From: Planctomycetaceae bacterium
GTDB taxonomy: Bacteria; Planctomycetota; Planctomycetia; Pirellulales; Thermoguttaceae
Direction of reading: 5' to 3'
Assembly (NCBI GenBank): GCA_031259095.1
Contig: JAIRLW010000108.1
Location: 1 to 12,280 of the forward strand
Length of the DNA: 12,280 bases
Part shown: in pieces, positions 1 through 7,152 of the stretch
Numbering within the stretch: the stretch's first letter is position 1
Layout: every line of letters starts with the position of its first letter
Made by a program: the position numbers and the translations under genes
Notes under the pieces: model-generated
What the model was told of the DNA's origin: nothing
Seen by the model: only the letters and a program-made list of their open reading frames with translations
Database searches by the model: none

Positions 1-117
1 CGATATTTCGGCTTGCGCCCTTTCAGGGCTTTATTTTCAAGGGAAATCATCCGTAGGGCGATTGCCCTACGCTAATGCTGATTGCCCTTTCAGGGCGAAA
101 TATTGTACAATATTTCG
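1..117. repeat. Cluster of small intergenic palindromes
   Basis: Four palindromic units are visible. Two copies of the hairpin GCCCT-TTC-AGGGC lie at 17-29 and 84-96. A perfect 8-bp stem, CGTAGGGC/GCCCTACG with loop GATT, lies at 52-71. A perfect 22-bp palindrome centred on GTAC lies at 96-117. The first bases of the window (ATATTTCGGC) match the end of the last palindrome (ATATTTCGGC at 110-119), so the window probably begins inside another copy. The CCGTAGG...CCTACG hairpin followed by TGATTGCC recurs at 8180-8207, so this is a dispersed family. Its function is unknown; REP-like elements are the nearest analogy. Confidence 0.7.
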
Positions 118-139
118 GCACGAAAAACTCATCGCCTTC

Positions 140-170
140 TTGAAACTACAGAAACATTTGTTCGTAATAT
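140..170 (+). promoter_or_regulatory. Possible promoter for the HD-domain gene
   Basis: TTGAAA at 140-145 and TAATAT at 165-170 resemble sigma-70 type -35 and -10 boxes, but the spacer is 19 bp, longer than ideal. Transcription would start near 177 and leave an untranslated leader of roughly 118 nt before the ATG at 295. The surroundings are very AT-rich, so chance matches are likely. Confidence 0.25.
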
Positions 171-294
171 TTTAAATTAAAAAAATAAAAACCGAATTTT
201 AAAGTGTAATGAGAATATCGTGTTAAACGTTTTCAATGTAAACCTAAACTGCGTTGAAATCAAAACTTACGAAAAGCGAAAATCAGGAGAAAAA

Positions 295-846
295 ATGAAA
301 CGAGAAGAAGCCTGGAATTTATTGACTCGGTACAATCAGGAATCTTATCATCTTTACCATGCGCAAGTGATGGAAAGAGTGATGCGTTATTTTGCTTTGC
401 GCGAGGGTTTTGCTGACACGGCGGAATTTTGGGGAATCGTTGGATTGTTACACGATCTTGATTTTGAACAATTTCCACAGGAACACTGTATTCGGCAACA
501 AATAATCATGAAAGAATATGGCGTTGATCCGGCGATTATTCGGGCAACCGCTTCACATGGTTGGGAATTGACGGTGGACATCAAACCGGAACACCGCATG
601 GAAAAAATTCTTTATGCCACTGACGAGTTGACCGGTTTGATTGGAGCGGTTGCGCTGATGCGACCATCGAAAAGTGTTCGGGACATGGAAGTCCGGTCAA
701 TTGCCAAAAAATTTAAAACTCCAATGTTTGCCGCTGGTTGTTCGCGCGAAGTCATCCGACGTGGTGCGGACTTACTCGAATGGACACTCGAAGAACTCTT
801 CGCCAACACGCTCGAAGCCATGAAAAGTGTTGATATTGTTCAATAA
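295..846 (+). CDS. HD-domain hydrolase (metal-dependent phosphohydrolase family)
   Basis: A protein of 183 residues. The start is set at ATG 295 because AGGAGA (285-290) lies 4 nt upstream; the frame is open further back to a GTG at 220, but that has no ribosome site. The HD signature is present in order: His22 (LYHAQVMERV), His53-Asp54 (GLLHDLDFEQ), His88 (ATASHGWEL) and Asp110 (YATDELTGLI). Family knowledge says these residues bind one or two metals to hydrolyse a phosphoester of a nucleotide or similar substrate. There is no signal peptide or membrane segment, so it is presumably cytoplasmic. The length fits the short stand-alone HD proteins found in many bacteria, whose substrate is usually unknown. 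The next gene lies about 115 bp downstream with no clear terminator between, so cotranscription is possible but unproven. The fold is secure; the substrate is not known. Confidence 0.85.
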   Translation: MKREEAWNLLTRYNQESYHLYHAQVMERVMRYFALREGFADTAEFWGIVGLLHDLDFEQFPQEHCIRQQIIMKEYGVDPAIIRATASHGWELTVDIKPEHRMEKILYATDELTGLIGAVALMRPSKSVRDMEVRSIAKKFKTPMFAAGCSREVIRRGADLLEWTLEELFANTLEAMKSVDIVQ

Positions 847-961
847 TCTGCACTGTAACAGAATGTGGTCGGTAACAGTTTATTTTAATTGTTAATGATG
901 TTGTCTGAACGATGATTTTTGTGATTTGTTTGATTATGGTGATTTTGATTCGACAAATATT

Positions 962-3088
962 ATGAGATTTGATTTGACGAATGCTTCGTATCGGGTTTTG
1001 GATCGGGCGTCGAAATACCGGTTTTCGGCGGTAACATCGGAAATTAATGCCGCTAAAATACTTCTGGCGTTGTTTGAGGAAGAAGAATGTCGTGCAGCGG
1101 ATTGGCTTGGCGCTGCCGGACTTTCATCGGAAAAATATTGCACGGAATTTGGTATTTTGGAACATCTTTCGACGTTACAAAGTCCGATTAGCGCGCCGTC
1201 GTTTCCGGTTGGTTCTTACGGAGTTCCAGCCGGTTGGTCATTGACCTCGGAGCGGATTGGTTCGCCGGAGATTGCGGCGTCGCCAGCCGGCAACAATGCT
1301 CCGCCAATTGGTCATTTCGATCCCGAAACTTGCGCCGACAACGAACATCAAAACCGTAACGAATCGCCGCCGGACAATGAACCGGTTACTGATATTTGGG
1401 ATCATTCGGAATTTTCAGCGCGTCGCCGGACTTATTCGATCCATTCGAGAAATCGGGACGAAAATTATGAACCGAATTTTCATAGTCGGATTCGGTTTTA
1501 TCTGGACGATCAACCTGTTCATCCGGGTCGGGCGTCGAAAGAATTGGAATCGGTGTTGGAGATTATTTTGCATCGTTTTATACGTCAAGACATTCGGCAG
1601 TTGCCGGTTCAGACCAATGGAGGAATCACGACCATTTCAAGCCGGAAAACAGTTTTTGCTTTTTCATTGGCAACGGAACATCTTCTGCTTGCGGTCGTTC
1701 TGGATGACAGTGATGTTGGTTTCTGGCTTCGGGAACATGGTTTTGATCCGGCGGAATTATATCAACGAATTGAGGCGATTGGACAGGATCGTTTGACAAC
1801 ACCGGAAAGGTCGGAACCGAATGTTATTGAAACGGTTTCTGTTACTCCAAACGAATTGGACGAATTGGACGAATCGGTTAAATCGGATCAATATAATAAC
1901 GATAAAGGTAATCAATCTGAAAAAATGAGCGAACCTGATAAAATGTTGGAGAATCCGGTTTCTGTTTCTTTAACAGACGACAAGGTTTATCGTTTACTTG
2001 ATGCCGCTTCGAATCGTGGTAAGGAAGCGGTTCGGGTGATAGAAGATTTTGTACGTTTTGTATTGGATCATCCGGTATTGACGCAGCGATTGAAAGAATT
2101 TCGGCACGAATTTCAGAATATATTGCAATTGTTTCCGACCCGATTGCGTCTCACCGCCCGCAACACGGAACACGATGTTGGTACGATATTGGAGGGAAGC
2201 GGCGAATACCAACGTGATTCGGTGGACTCCGTTCTTGCTGCCAACTTCGGGCGGCTTCAGGAATCGCTTCGAAGTCTTGAAGAATTTTCAAAACTGATCA
2301 AACCGGAAATCTCTCGGCGTTTTGAACAGTTACGGTATCAGTGTTATACATTGCAAAAAAATGTTACGTTGATTGATTTAACTCCGCAGATTGATTCGTT
2401 TCGACAGATTGAATCTTTGCCGTTGGTTGACGATTCTTTGCCTTTATCTTCAGCGACCAAACCTGATATTACCGCGGCGCGGTTGTATGTGTTGACGGAT
2501 ATTCGGTCGAATGAAGAGCAATTTACGGATTTTGTATGTGCGGTGATTACCGGCGGAGCGGACGTGATTCAATTGCGTGACAAAAAAGCGGACGACCGGA
2601 CATTGCTTCGCCGAAGCCGGATTTTGAAAGAACAAATCATTGCGTCCGGACGTTCGGTGATTTTTGTAATGAATGATCGTCCCGATCTTGCGCGAATTGC
2701 GGATGCGGACGGAGTTCATGTTGGTCAGGAGGAATTACCGGTTGACGAGGTACGTCAGATTGTTGGTACGGAAATGCTGGTTGGAGTTTCGACGCATTGT
2801 ATGGAACAGGCTCGGCAAGCGGTGTTGGACGGTGCGGATTACATTGGCGCCGGAGCAGTTTTTGAAACGATAACAAAAGAATTTTCCGAAATAGCCGGAA
2901 TTCAGTATCTTCAGGAAGTTGTCGCGGAAATACAGATTCCGGCGTTTGCGATTGGAGGTATTACGGTTGAAAATCTCGATCATGTTCTGGCGACCGGAAT
3001 TAAACGAATCGCGGTTAGTTCCCTGTTACTCCGTTCATCCGACCCGCAAAAAACCGCAACAGAATTACGCCGCCGGCTGTATCAGTAG
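962..3088 (+). CDS. thiE: Clp-N-like / ThiD2 / ThiE fusion, thiamine-phosphate synthase
   Basis: A protein of 708 residues from ATG 962 (a TTG at 926 would add 12). The C-terminal ~200 residues (about 507-705) are thiamine-phosphate synthase, which joins HMP-PP and thiazole phosphate in thiamine synthesis. Visible motifs are RLYVLTD, DVIQLRDK, VMNDRPDLARIADADGVHVGQ, GADYIGAGAVFETITK and FAIGGIT. Residues about 341-468 match ThiD2, an HMP-P kinase domain known fused to ThiE: YRLLDAASNRGKEAVRVIED, LTARNTEHDVGT, RLQESLRSLEEF and LRYQCYTLQ. The first ~275 residues hold two stretches resembling Clp repeat (Clp-N) helices: about 8-70 (INAAKILLALFEEEECRAADWL) and about 192-275 (FSLATEHLLLAVVLDDSDVGFWL). 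A low-complexity stretch lies between them, and an acidic linker (277-340) follows. The enzyme domains are secure; the Clp-N reading is by eye and its role unknown. No ribosome site marks the start. Confidence 0.85.
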   Translation: MRFDLTNASYRVLDRASKYRFSAVTSEINAAKILLALFEEEECRAADWLGAAGLSSEKYCTEFGILEHLSTLQSPISAPSFPVGSYGVPAGWSLTSERIGSPEIAASPAGNNAPPIGHFDPETCADNEHQNRNESPPDNEPVTDIWDHSEFSARRRTYSIHSRNRDENYEPNFHSRIRFYLDDQPVHPGRASKELESVLEIILHRFIRQDIRQLPVQTNGGITTISSRKTVFAFSLATEHLLLAVVLDDSDVGFWLREHGFDPAELYQRIEAIGQDRLTTPERSEPNVIETVSVTPNELDELDESVKSDQYNNDKGNQSEKMSEPDKMLENPVSVSLTDDKVYRLLDAASNRGKEAVRVIEDFVRFVLDHPVLTQRLKEFRHEFQNILQLFPTRLRLTARNTEHDVGTILEGSGEYQRDSVDSVLAANFGRLQESLRSLEEFSKLIKPEISRRFEQLRYQCYTLQKNVTLIDLTPQIDSFRQIESLPLVDDSLPLSSATKPDITAARLYVLTDIRSNEEQFTDFVCAVITGGADVIQLRDKKADDRTLLRRSRILKEQIIASGRSVIFVMNDRPDLARIADADGVHVGQEELPVDEVRQIVGTEMLVGVSTHCMEQARQAVLDGADYIGAGAVFETITKEFSEIAGIQYLQEVVAEIQIPAFAIGGITVENLDHVLATGIKRIAVSSLLLRSSDPQKTATELRRRLYQ

Positions 3089-3215
3089 AAAACCTCGTAT
3101 CATCTTAACAACCAGCCTGTAAACGCTAGGAATAATTTTGCGGCTTACCGGTTCTACCCCTACCAAAAAGGATTTAAATTTGTAAAATATTACCGTTTGG
3201 GTATTTTAATTAATT

Positions 3216-3296
3216 GATTATTTGTCCCATTTAGTCCCTATCGTCCTTAATGTCCCTATAAAAAGGGACTTTTTAATCAATTGGGACATTAGGAAC
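3216..3296. repeat. GTCCC 9-bp-period repeat, copy 1
   Basis: GTCCC-like pentamers recur every 9-10 bp: GTCCC (3224), GTCCC (3234), GTCCT (3243), GTCCC (3252). The minus strand of 3257-3296 shows the same 9-bp register (GTTCC, GTCCC, a degenerate unit, GTCCC). The copy begins with ATTATTTGTCCC, which also begins copy 2 at 4526. It fills part of the 3089-3400 gap; nothing else but the terminator and start-proximal signals was seen there. Confidence 0.6.
3252..3274 (+). terminator. Likely intrinsic terminator after thiE
   Basis: A perfect 6-bp stem, GTCCCT (3252-3257) / AGGGAC (3264-3269), closes a six-base A-rich loop and is followed directly by TTTTT. This is the classical rho-independent layout, although the stem is short. 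It lies 164 bp after the thiE stop and within the GTCCC repeat, so the repeat may double as a terminator. Confidence 0.5.
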
Positions 3297-3400
3297 CAAT
3301 GATTTTTCATAAAACATTGCGGTTAAAAAAAACGAATTTTTAGAGGTCCCAAAAGCGTAAACTGTTATAAATTACAGTTGTCCATTACTAATACCAAAGG

Positions 3401-4486
3401 ATGAAAACAATGATTCCTAATGATAAACTAAAAATTGCCGTTATCGGCGGTGACGGAACAGGACCGGAAGTGGTTGCCGAAGCTGTTAAAGTTCTTAAAG
3501 CAGTTGGGCAACTTGAAAAAGTGGAGATGCAATTCGATCACTTCAATATTGGCGGAGATCGCTATCTCAAAACCGGTCAAACAATTACCGATGAAGAAAT
3601 AAATACGTTACGCGGTTACAGTTCCATTCTTCTCGGCGCAATCGGACATCCCGACGTGGCTCCGGGTGTTCTCGAAAAATCACTTTTGTTACGGTTACGT
3701 TTCGAATTTGATCAGTATATCAATCTTCGTCCCGTTAAACTGTTCCCTGGTGTTGAAACGCCGTTGAAAGATAAAAAACCGGAAGATATTGATTTTGTGG
3801 TTGTTCGGGAAAATACGGAAGATTTGTACACTGGTATCGGCGGCTGCATGAAAAAAGGAACTCCCGACGAAGTTGCCACGCAAACCGCCGTCTATACCAG
3901 AAAAGGAACTGAACGTTGTATTCGTTGGGCGTTTGAATACACCCGAAAACGGAATAACCCAAAAGGAAAAATGCTCACTCTTGTTGCCAAAACAAACGTG
4001 CTGACTTTCGGTCATGATCTCTGGCAACGTACTTTTAACGAAGTTGCAAAAGATTATCCCGATGTAAAAACAGATTACAATAATGTTGATGCTTGTTGTA
4101 TGTGGATGGTTAAAAATCCCGAATATTACGATGTTATTGTAACGACAAACATGTTTGGCGATATTATTACCGATCTTGCCGGAATGTTGCAGGGGGGAAT
4201 GGGAGTGGCAGCCGGCGGTAATATCAATCCTGAACCCAATGGCTGCAGTATGTACGAACCGATGGGAGGAAGCGCGCCAAAATATACCGGTAAAAATGTG
4301 ATTAACCCAATTGCCGCCGTTTCAGCCGCCGCCTTGTTACTGGAACAAGAAGGTTACACATCGGCAACACAACGGGTGATGAAAGCGATTATGTTTGTTA
4401 CCGGTCATAAAATGAAAAGTCAAGCCGCCGGAAAAATGGGTTACGGAACCCGCGAAATCGGCGACCTCCTGTGTGAAAACCTTTAG
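3401..4486 (+). CDS. leuB: 3-isopropylmalate dehydrogenase
   Basis: A protein of 361 residues in the isocitrate/isopropylmalate dehydrogenase family. LeuB oxidatively decarboxylates 3-isopropylmalate with NAD in leucine synthesis. The assignment rests on the substrate loop GVLEKSLLLRLRFEFDQYIN (89-108), which has the E-x-x-L-L pattern (Glu92, Leu95, Leu96) of LeuB where isocitrate dehydrogenases carry S-x-N. Other motifs are GGDGTGPEV (16-24), NLRP with Arg110, Arg136, YTG (143-145), AKTNVLT (196-202), Asp230, and NMFGDIITDLA (250-260) with metal ligands Asp254 and Asp258. The nucleotide-binding loop reads EPMGGSAP (286-293), with Gly where most relatives have His. Two starts are plausible: ATG 3401, 6 nt after a -10-like TAATAC, and ATG 3410, 8 nt after AAAGGA. 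The gene stands alone, flanked by GTCCC repeats; leuC and leuD are not in the window. Tartrate dehydrogenase is the main alternative and is less likely. Confidence 0.85.
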   Translation: MKTMIPNDKLKIAVIGGDGTGPEVVAEAVKVLKAVGQLEKVEMQFDHFNIGGDRYLKTGQTITDEEINTLRGYSSILLGAIGHPDVAPGVLEKSLLLRLRFEFDQYINLRPVKLFPGVETPLKDKKPEDIDFVVVRENTEDLYTGIGGCMKKGTPDEVATQTAVYTRKGTERCIRWAFEYTRKRNNPKGKMLTLVAKTNVLTFGHDLWQRTFNEVAKDYPDVKTDYNNVDACCMWMVKNPEYYDVIVTTNMFGDIITDLAGMLQGGMGVAAGGNINPEPNGCSMYEPMGGSAPKYTGKNVINPIAAVSAAALLLEQEGYTSATQRVMKAIMFVTGHKMKSQAAGKMGYGTREIGDLLCENL

Positions 4487-4525
4487 AGCAGTCATAAGTA
4501 TAATAATAAAATATTTATCTCAAAG

Positions 4526-4612
4526 ATTATTTGTCCCTAATGTCCTTAATGCTTTTTCTGTTCTTAAAATTGGAGTTAAGGGACAATAGGGACGAATGGG
4601 ACAAATAATTTT
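4526..4612. repeat. GTCCC 9-bp-period repeat, copy 2 (long inverted repeat)
   Basis: The left arm has GTCCC, GTCCT, GCTTT and GTTCT at 9-bp steps. The right arm has GGGAC, GGGAC and GGGAC at 9-bp steps. The outer 12 bp are a perfect inverted repeat, ATTATTTGTCCC (4526-4537) against GGGACAAATAAT (4598-4609), followed by a T run, so it may also end leuB transcription. The inner part (GTTCTTAAAATTGGAGTTAA) reappears inverted in copy 3 near 8401. The rest of the 4487-4792 gap is AT-rich with only the rpn promoter-like sequence recognised. Confidence 0.7.
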
Positions 4613-4756
4613 TAAATCAAATTTATGGTTAGGCTAATAGGTATTTTTAAAGGTTCCCTATTGAATTATTTCCTCCTCTTGTAAAAAAATAAAGAGAATT
4701 ATAGAATTAATTGATCGTAAACAACAAGCATTTTTTAAAAAACAAGAAGGAAAAAC

Positions 4757-4792
4757 TTGACCGTGCCTTAAAATTCCTTGTAAAATATTGAT
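4757..4792 (+). promoter_or_regulatory. Promoter for a leaderless rpn transcript
   Basis: TTGACC (4757-4762) and TAAAAT (4781-4786) are separated by 18 bp. The -10 box ends exactly 6 nt before the ATG at 4793, so transcription is predicted to start at or next to the start codon. No Shine-Dalgarno sequence lies before this ATG, consistent with a leaderless mRNA. Confidence 0.5.
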
Positions 4793-5848
4793 ATGGTTAT
4801 TCAATTGGATGAAAAATCAGAAAAACGTCAAAAGAAACATTCCGGTAATATTTACGACGCTTTTGTCAAGAATATTTTCGGACGGGTATCCGTGTTTGCT
4901 GATTTTTTACAAAATTATGCTGATCCGGAATTTGTTCGTAACATCCAATTGTCAAAAATAACTTCTGCACCAACACATTACTTTGGTCAAAAGGGCGACG
5001 AGCGAATTTTGGATTTAGCGTTCAAGTGTCCGCTCAAAAACGGAGCAAACACCAAAGCGGTCATCTTGTTTGAACATACCAGTGGTTTAGGCAATGATTT
5101 ACCGATTCGCCTTCTTGCTTATGCTGTTTCGATTTGGTTGTCGGAGCTCAAAGAAAATCAACCGTTGTCGGCAATTTATTTTATTGTTCTACGAACCGGC
5201 AAAAAACCGCGTCGTCAACCTTATAAGAAATTGGCGGATTTGTTACCGAAAGATGAATATGGGCAACCAATCGGCTGGATACCGGATATTCGTTACGACA
5301 TGATCGATTTACCGGCGGAGAAGATCGAACATTTGCGCGGCGGCGTCATCTTACGAGTTACTCTGGGTATCTTGAAAAAAATGGCAGAAGGGTTGGAGGA
5401 AGAGTTTGACAAAGCCATGTTGCCGCTCACAGAACTTGACGATGAAAAACAACAGATTACCTTAACAACAGAAATTCTCAACTTTGTTTCGAAAGTTTAT
5501 AATACCCGCAAGAAACGATTAGAATTCGATGCGGTTCACAAGTCCCTAAATAACATTTTTCAGGAAAGGACCCAAAAAATGATGACAACAATTTTTGATG
5601 AACTCAAAGCCGAAAGTAAAGCCGAAGGTAAAGCCGAAGCTCAAGCCGAAGCTCAAGCCGAAACTGTAAACCTTTGTCAGGAAATAGTTTTGTCCGTTTT
5701 ACAAACGCGATTTAAGAAGGTTCCTAAAAAAGTTGAAAATTCTTTACATCAGGTTTCCAATGCGGTTACTCTGAAATCATTGGCAACCCAAGCCGCAGCA
5801 TGTCAAACATTAGACGAATTTGTTGCGGCAGTTAAAGTAACAACGTAA
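4793..5848 (+). CDS. Rpn-family PD-(D/E)XK nuclease (Transposase_31-like)
   Basis: A protein of 351 residues resembling the Rpn / PF04754 family, annotated elsewhere as recombination-promoting nuclease or putative transposase. Family members are DNA endonucleases; some act as toxins and in phage defence. The nuclease core covers about residues 18-200: YDAFVKNIFG (21-30), ADFLQNY (36-42), ILDLAFK with Asp74, LFEHTSG with Glu94, and LPIRLLAYAVSIW (103-115). Asp74 and Glu94 are the expected metal-binding residues; the usual EHQS reads EHTS here. A helical C-terminal part (about 200-351) contains a Lys/Gln-Ala-Glu stretch at 272-290 coded by 12-bp repeats. The full-length start lacks a ribosome site, whereas Met263 is preceded by a strong one (see the internal site). 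The stop lies 13 nt before the GspF-like gene, so the two are probably cotranscribed. The family call is good; an actual transposase role is unlikely. Confidence 0.8.
   Translation: MVIQLDEKSEKRQKKHSGNIYDAFVKNIFGRVSVFADFLQNYADPEFVRNIQLSKITSAPTHYFGQKGDERILDLAFKCPLKNGANTKAVILFEHTSGLGNDLPIRLLAYAVSIWLSELKENQPLSAIYFIVLRTGKKPRRQPYKKLADLLPKDEYGQPIGWIPDIRYDMIDLPAEKIEHLRGGVILRVTLGILKKMAEGLEEEFDKAMLPLTELDDEKQQITLTTEILNFVSKVYNTRKKRLEFDAVHKSLNNIFQERTQKMMTTIFDELKAESKAEGKAEAQAEAQAETVNLCQEIVLSVLQTRFKKVPKKVENSLHQVSNAVTLKSLATQAAACQTLDEFVAAVKVTT
5562..5581 (+). promoter_or_regulatory. Internal ribosome binding site within rpn
   Basis: AGGAAAGGA (5562-5570) lies 8 nt before the in-frame ATG of codon 263 (5579), with a second ATG immediately after. 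This is the best Shine-Dalgarno match in the gene, and the full-length start has none. Initiation here would make an 89-residue product (5579-5848) consisting of the C-terminal domain without the nuclease core. In E. coli RpnA a C-terminal fragment made from an internal start acts as an antitoxin (recalled from the literature). Expression here is inferred. Confidence 0.5.
5606..5665 (+). repeat. Five 12-bp tandem repeats inside rpn
   Basis: Five head-to-tail copies of a 12-bp unit close to AAAGCCGAAGCT run from 5606 to 5665. They encode KAES, KAEG, KAEA, QAEA and QAET (codons 272-291). The unit is a multiple of three, so copy-number change would alter linker length without shifting the frame. 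The repeats lie just downstream of the internal start, and so are within both the long and the predicted short product. Confidence 0.85.
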
Positions 5849-5861
5849 ACAGTGAACGATT

Positions 5862-7109
5862 ATGGCAAAATTTTTATACAAAATTAAAAAAGATGCTTCC
5901 GTCAAGACGGGAGTGATCAATGCGGAATCGTTGCATTTGGCGTCGATAGAGTTACGGAAACAAAGCGGCGTTATCCTTAGTATCCGTCATATTCCAGCCG
6001 ATGAATCGATTGGCGGTTTGGGCGGCGGTAAACGCGAATTGTTACGGACATTGCTGGAACGTCTTTTTATTTTCAGTAATCAGATTGAATTGTGTCTTCG
6101 TCAACTTGCTTCGTTGCTCAAGGCTGGAGTTCCGATTCTTGAGGCGTTGGCGGCGGTTGGCGAACAGGCTCCGCCGTTACTCAAAAACGTTTATTCACGT
6201 CTTGCCGAAAAAGTTCGTCACGGTTATTCAATGAAAAAATCGTTACAGGAAGATGCGTCCTGTTTCGGTGATGTTACAATTGGTTTGATTAGTGTCGGCG
6301 AAACCAATGGAACGCTGGACGAAATGTTTCGTTATTCCGCCGATCTGATGGAACGCAGTCGAAAGGTTCGTAGTCAGATTGTTCAGGCGTTTACGTATCC
6401 GGCGATTGTGATGGTGGTTGCGGCGGGAGTTGGTTATTTTCTTGTCGTTCACGTTTTGCCGAAAATTATTGCTTTTATTTCGAAACAGTCGAAAACGGTT
6501 GAACTTCCAATGCCCACTAAAATTTTGTTATGGACGAATGATTTTATTTGGTCTTATGGTTTTTACCTTGCTCTGTTGCCAATCGTGTTGTCGGCGGCGT
6601 ATTTTTTTGCACGAAAAACACCGTCTATTTGTGAACGTCTTGATTATTTTTTGCTCTACGTTCCTTTACTTGGCAAAGCGTACCGTGATCATTCCAACAC
6701 GATGTGGTGCCGGACATTGGGGGCGTTACTGAAAAGCGGAGTCGGAGTTTTAACGGCGCTCGAATTAGTCGAAGGGGTCATGAGTAATCGCCATTACGCC
6801 GCTCAATTCCATAAAGTACACGGAATGGTGAAACAAGGCGACTCGATCAGTAAAGGTATTCGTAACACTACTTTGGCAAAGTTTTGTCCGATGGCGCTTT
6901 CGATGATTGCGGTGAGCGAACGAAGCGGCAGTCTTGATATTTCGTTACTTCACGCGGCTGATTACAGTGAAGAACAACTGAGCCGTCGTGTAACGATGCT
7001 TGGAAAGTTCATTGAACCGGCTATTTTTATTGTTATTGGCGGAATAGTCGGTTTTATTTATTTCGCCTTTTTCCTTGCGATGCTTGCCGCGACACACAGC
7101 GCGGTATAA
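5862..7109 (+). CDS. Type II secretion / type IV pilus inner-membrane platform protein (GspF/PilC family)
   Basis: A protein of 415 residues with the two T2SSF domains typical of the family, at about 73-195 and 276-398. Each domain carries the characteristic helix-turn patch: QLASLLKAGVPILEALAAVG (81-100) with VGETNGTLDEMF (145-156), and TLGALLKSGVGVLTALELVE (285-304) with VSERSGSLDI (351-360). Predicted membrane spans lie at about 178-200, 230-250 and 383-409. The family forms the inner-membrane platform that couples the assembly ATPase to pseudopilus or pilus growth. The length is normal and no lesion is visible. No Shine-Dalgarno is seen before ATG 5862; the gene starts 13 nt after the rpn stop and may be translated by coupling. 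None of the partners (GspE ATPase, GspG pseudopilin, GspD secretin) is in the window, so GspF and PilC cannot be told apart. Confidence 0.88.
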   Translation: MAKFLYKIKKDASVKTGVINAESLHLASIELRKQSGVILSIRHIPADESIGGLGGGKRELLRTLLERLFIFSNQIELCLRQLASLLKAGVPILEALAAVGEQAPPLLKNVYSRLAEKVRHGYSMKKSLQEDASCFGDVTIGLISVGETNGTLDEMFRYSADLMERSRKVRSQIVQAFTYPAIVMVVAAGVGYFLVVHVLPKIIAFISKQSKTVELPMPTKILLWTNDFIWSYGFYLALLPIVLSAAYFFARKTPSICERLDYFLLYVPLLGKAYRDHSNTMWCRTLGALLKSGVGVLTALELVEGVMSNRHYAAQFHKVHGMVKQGDSISKGIRNTTLAKFCPMALSMIAVSERSGSLDISLLHAADYSEEQLSRRVTMLGKFIEPAIFIVIGGIVGFIYFAFFLAMLAATHSAV

Positions 7110-7140
7110 CTCAATTCGTGAAACCTTAACACTCATTTAT

Positions 7141-7152
7141 TATACTAATACA
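7141..7152 (+). promoter_or_regulatory. -10 element for a leaderless transcript of the EEP gene
   Basis: TATACT (7141-7146) lies exactly 6 nt before the ATG at 7153, and there is no Shine-Dalgarno sequence. No good -35 box is found at the normal distance; TTCGTG at 7115-7120 would need a 20-bp spacer. The layout matches the promoters at 4757 and 9819. Confidence 0.4.

Noticed and set aside
220..294. GTG start at 220 extending the HD-domain protein by 25 residues
   Set aside because: It has no ribosome site, and AGGAGA sits correctly before ATG 295, where the HD domain begins.
847..925. CTGT/ACAG inverted bases after the HD gene as a terminator
   Set aside because: The possible stem is only about four base pairs with a long loop and is better explained by the direct repeat GTAACAG.
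1257..1796. 179-residue open frame on the plus strand
   Set aside because: It lies wholly inside the thiE fusion gene in another frame and is unusually rich in Arg and Ile, as expected for a shadow of the real codons.
3216..3296. GTCCC periodic units as a CRISPR array
   Set aside because: The repeats are only 5 bp with 4-5 bp spacers and form inverted arms; no cas genes are nearby.
4793..5848. rpn gene as the transposase of a complete insertion sequence
   Set aside because: No terminal inverted repeats bracket the gene, and the family is better described as nucleases than as classical transposases.
7075..7152. Upstream start for the EEP-family gene
   Set aside because: It would overlap the GspF-like gene and put 26 unrelated residues before a good signal peptide beginning at Met 7153.
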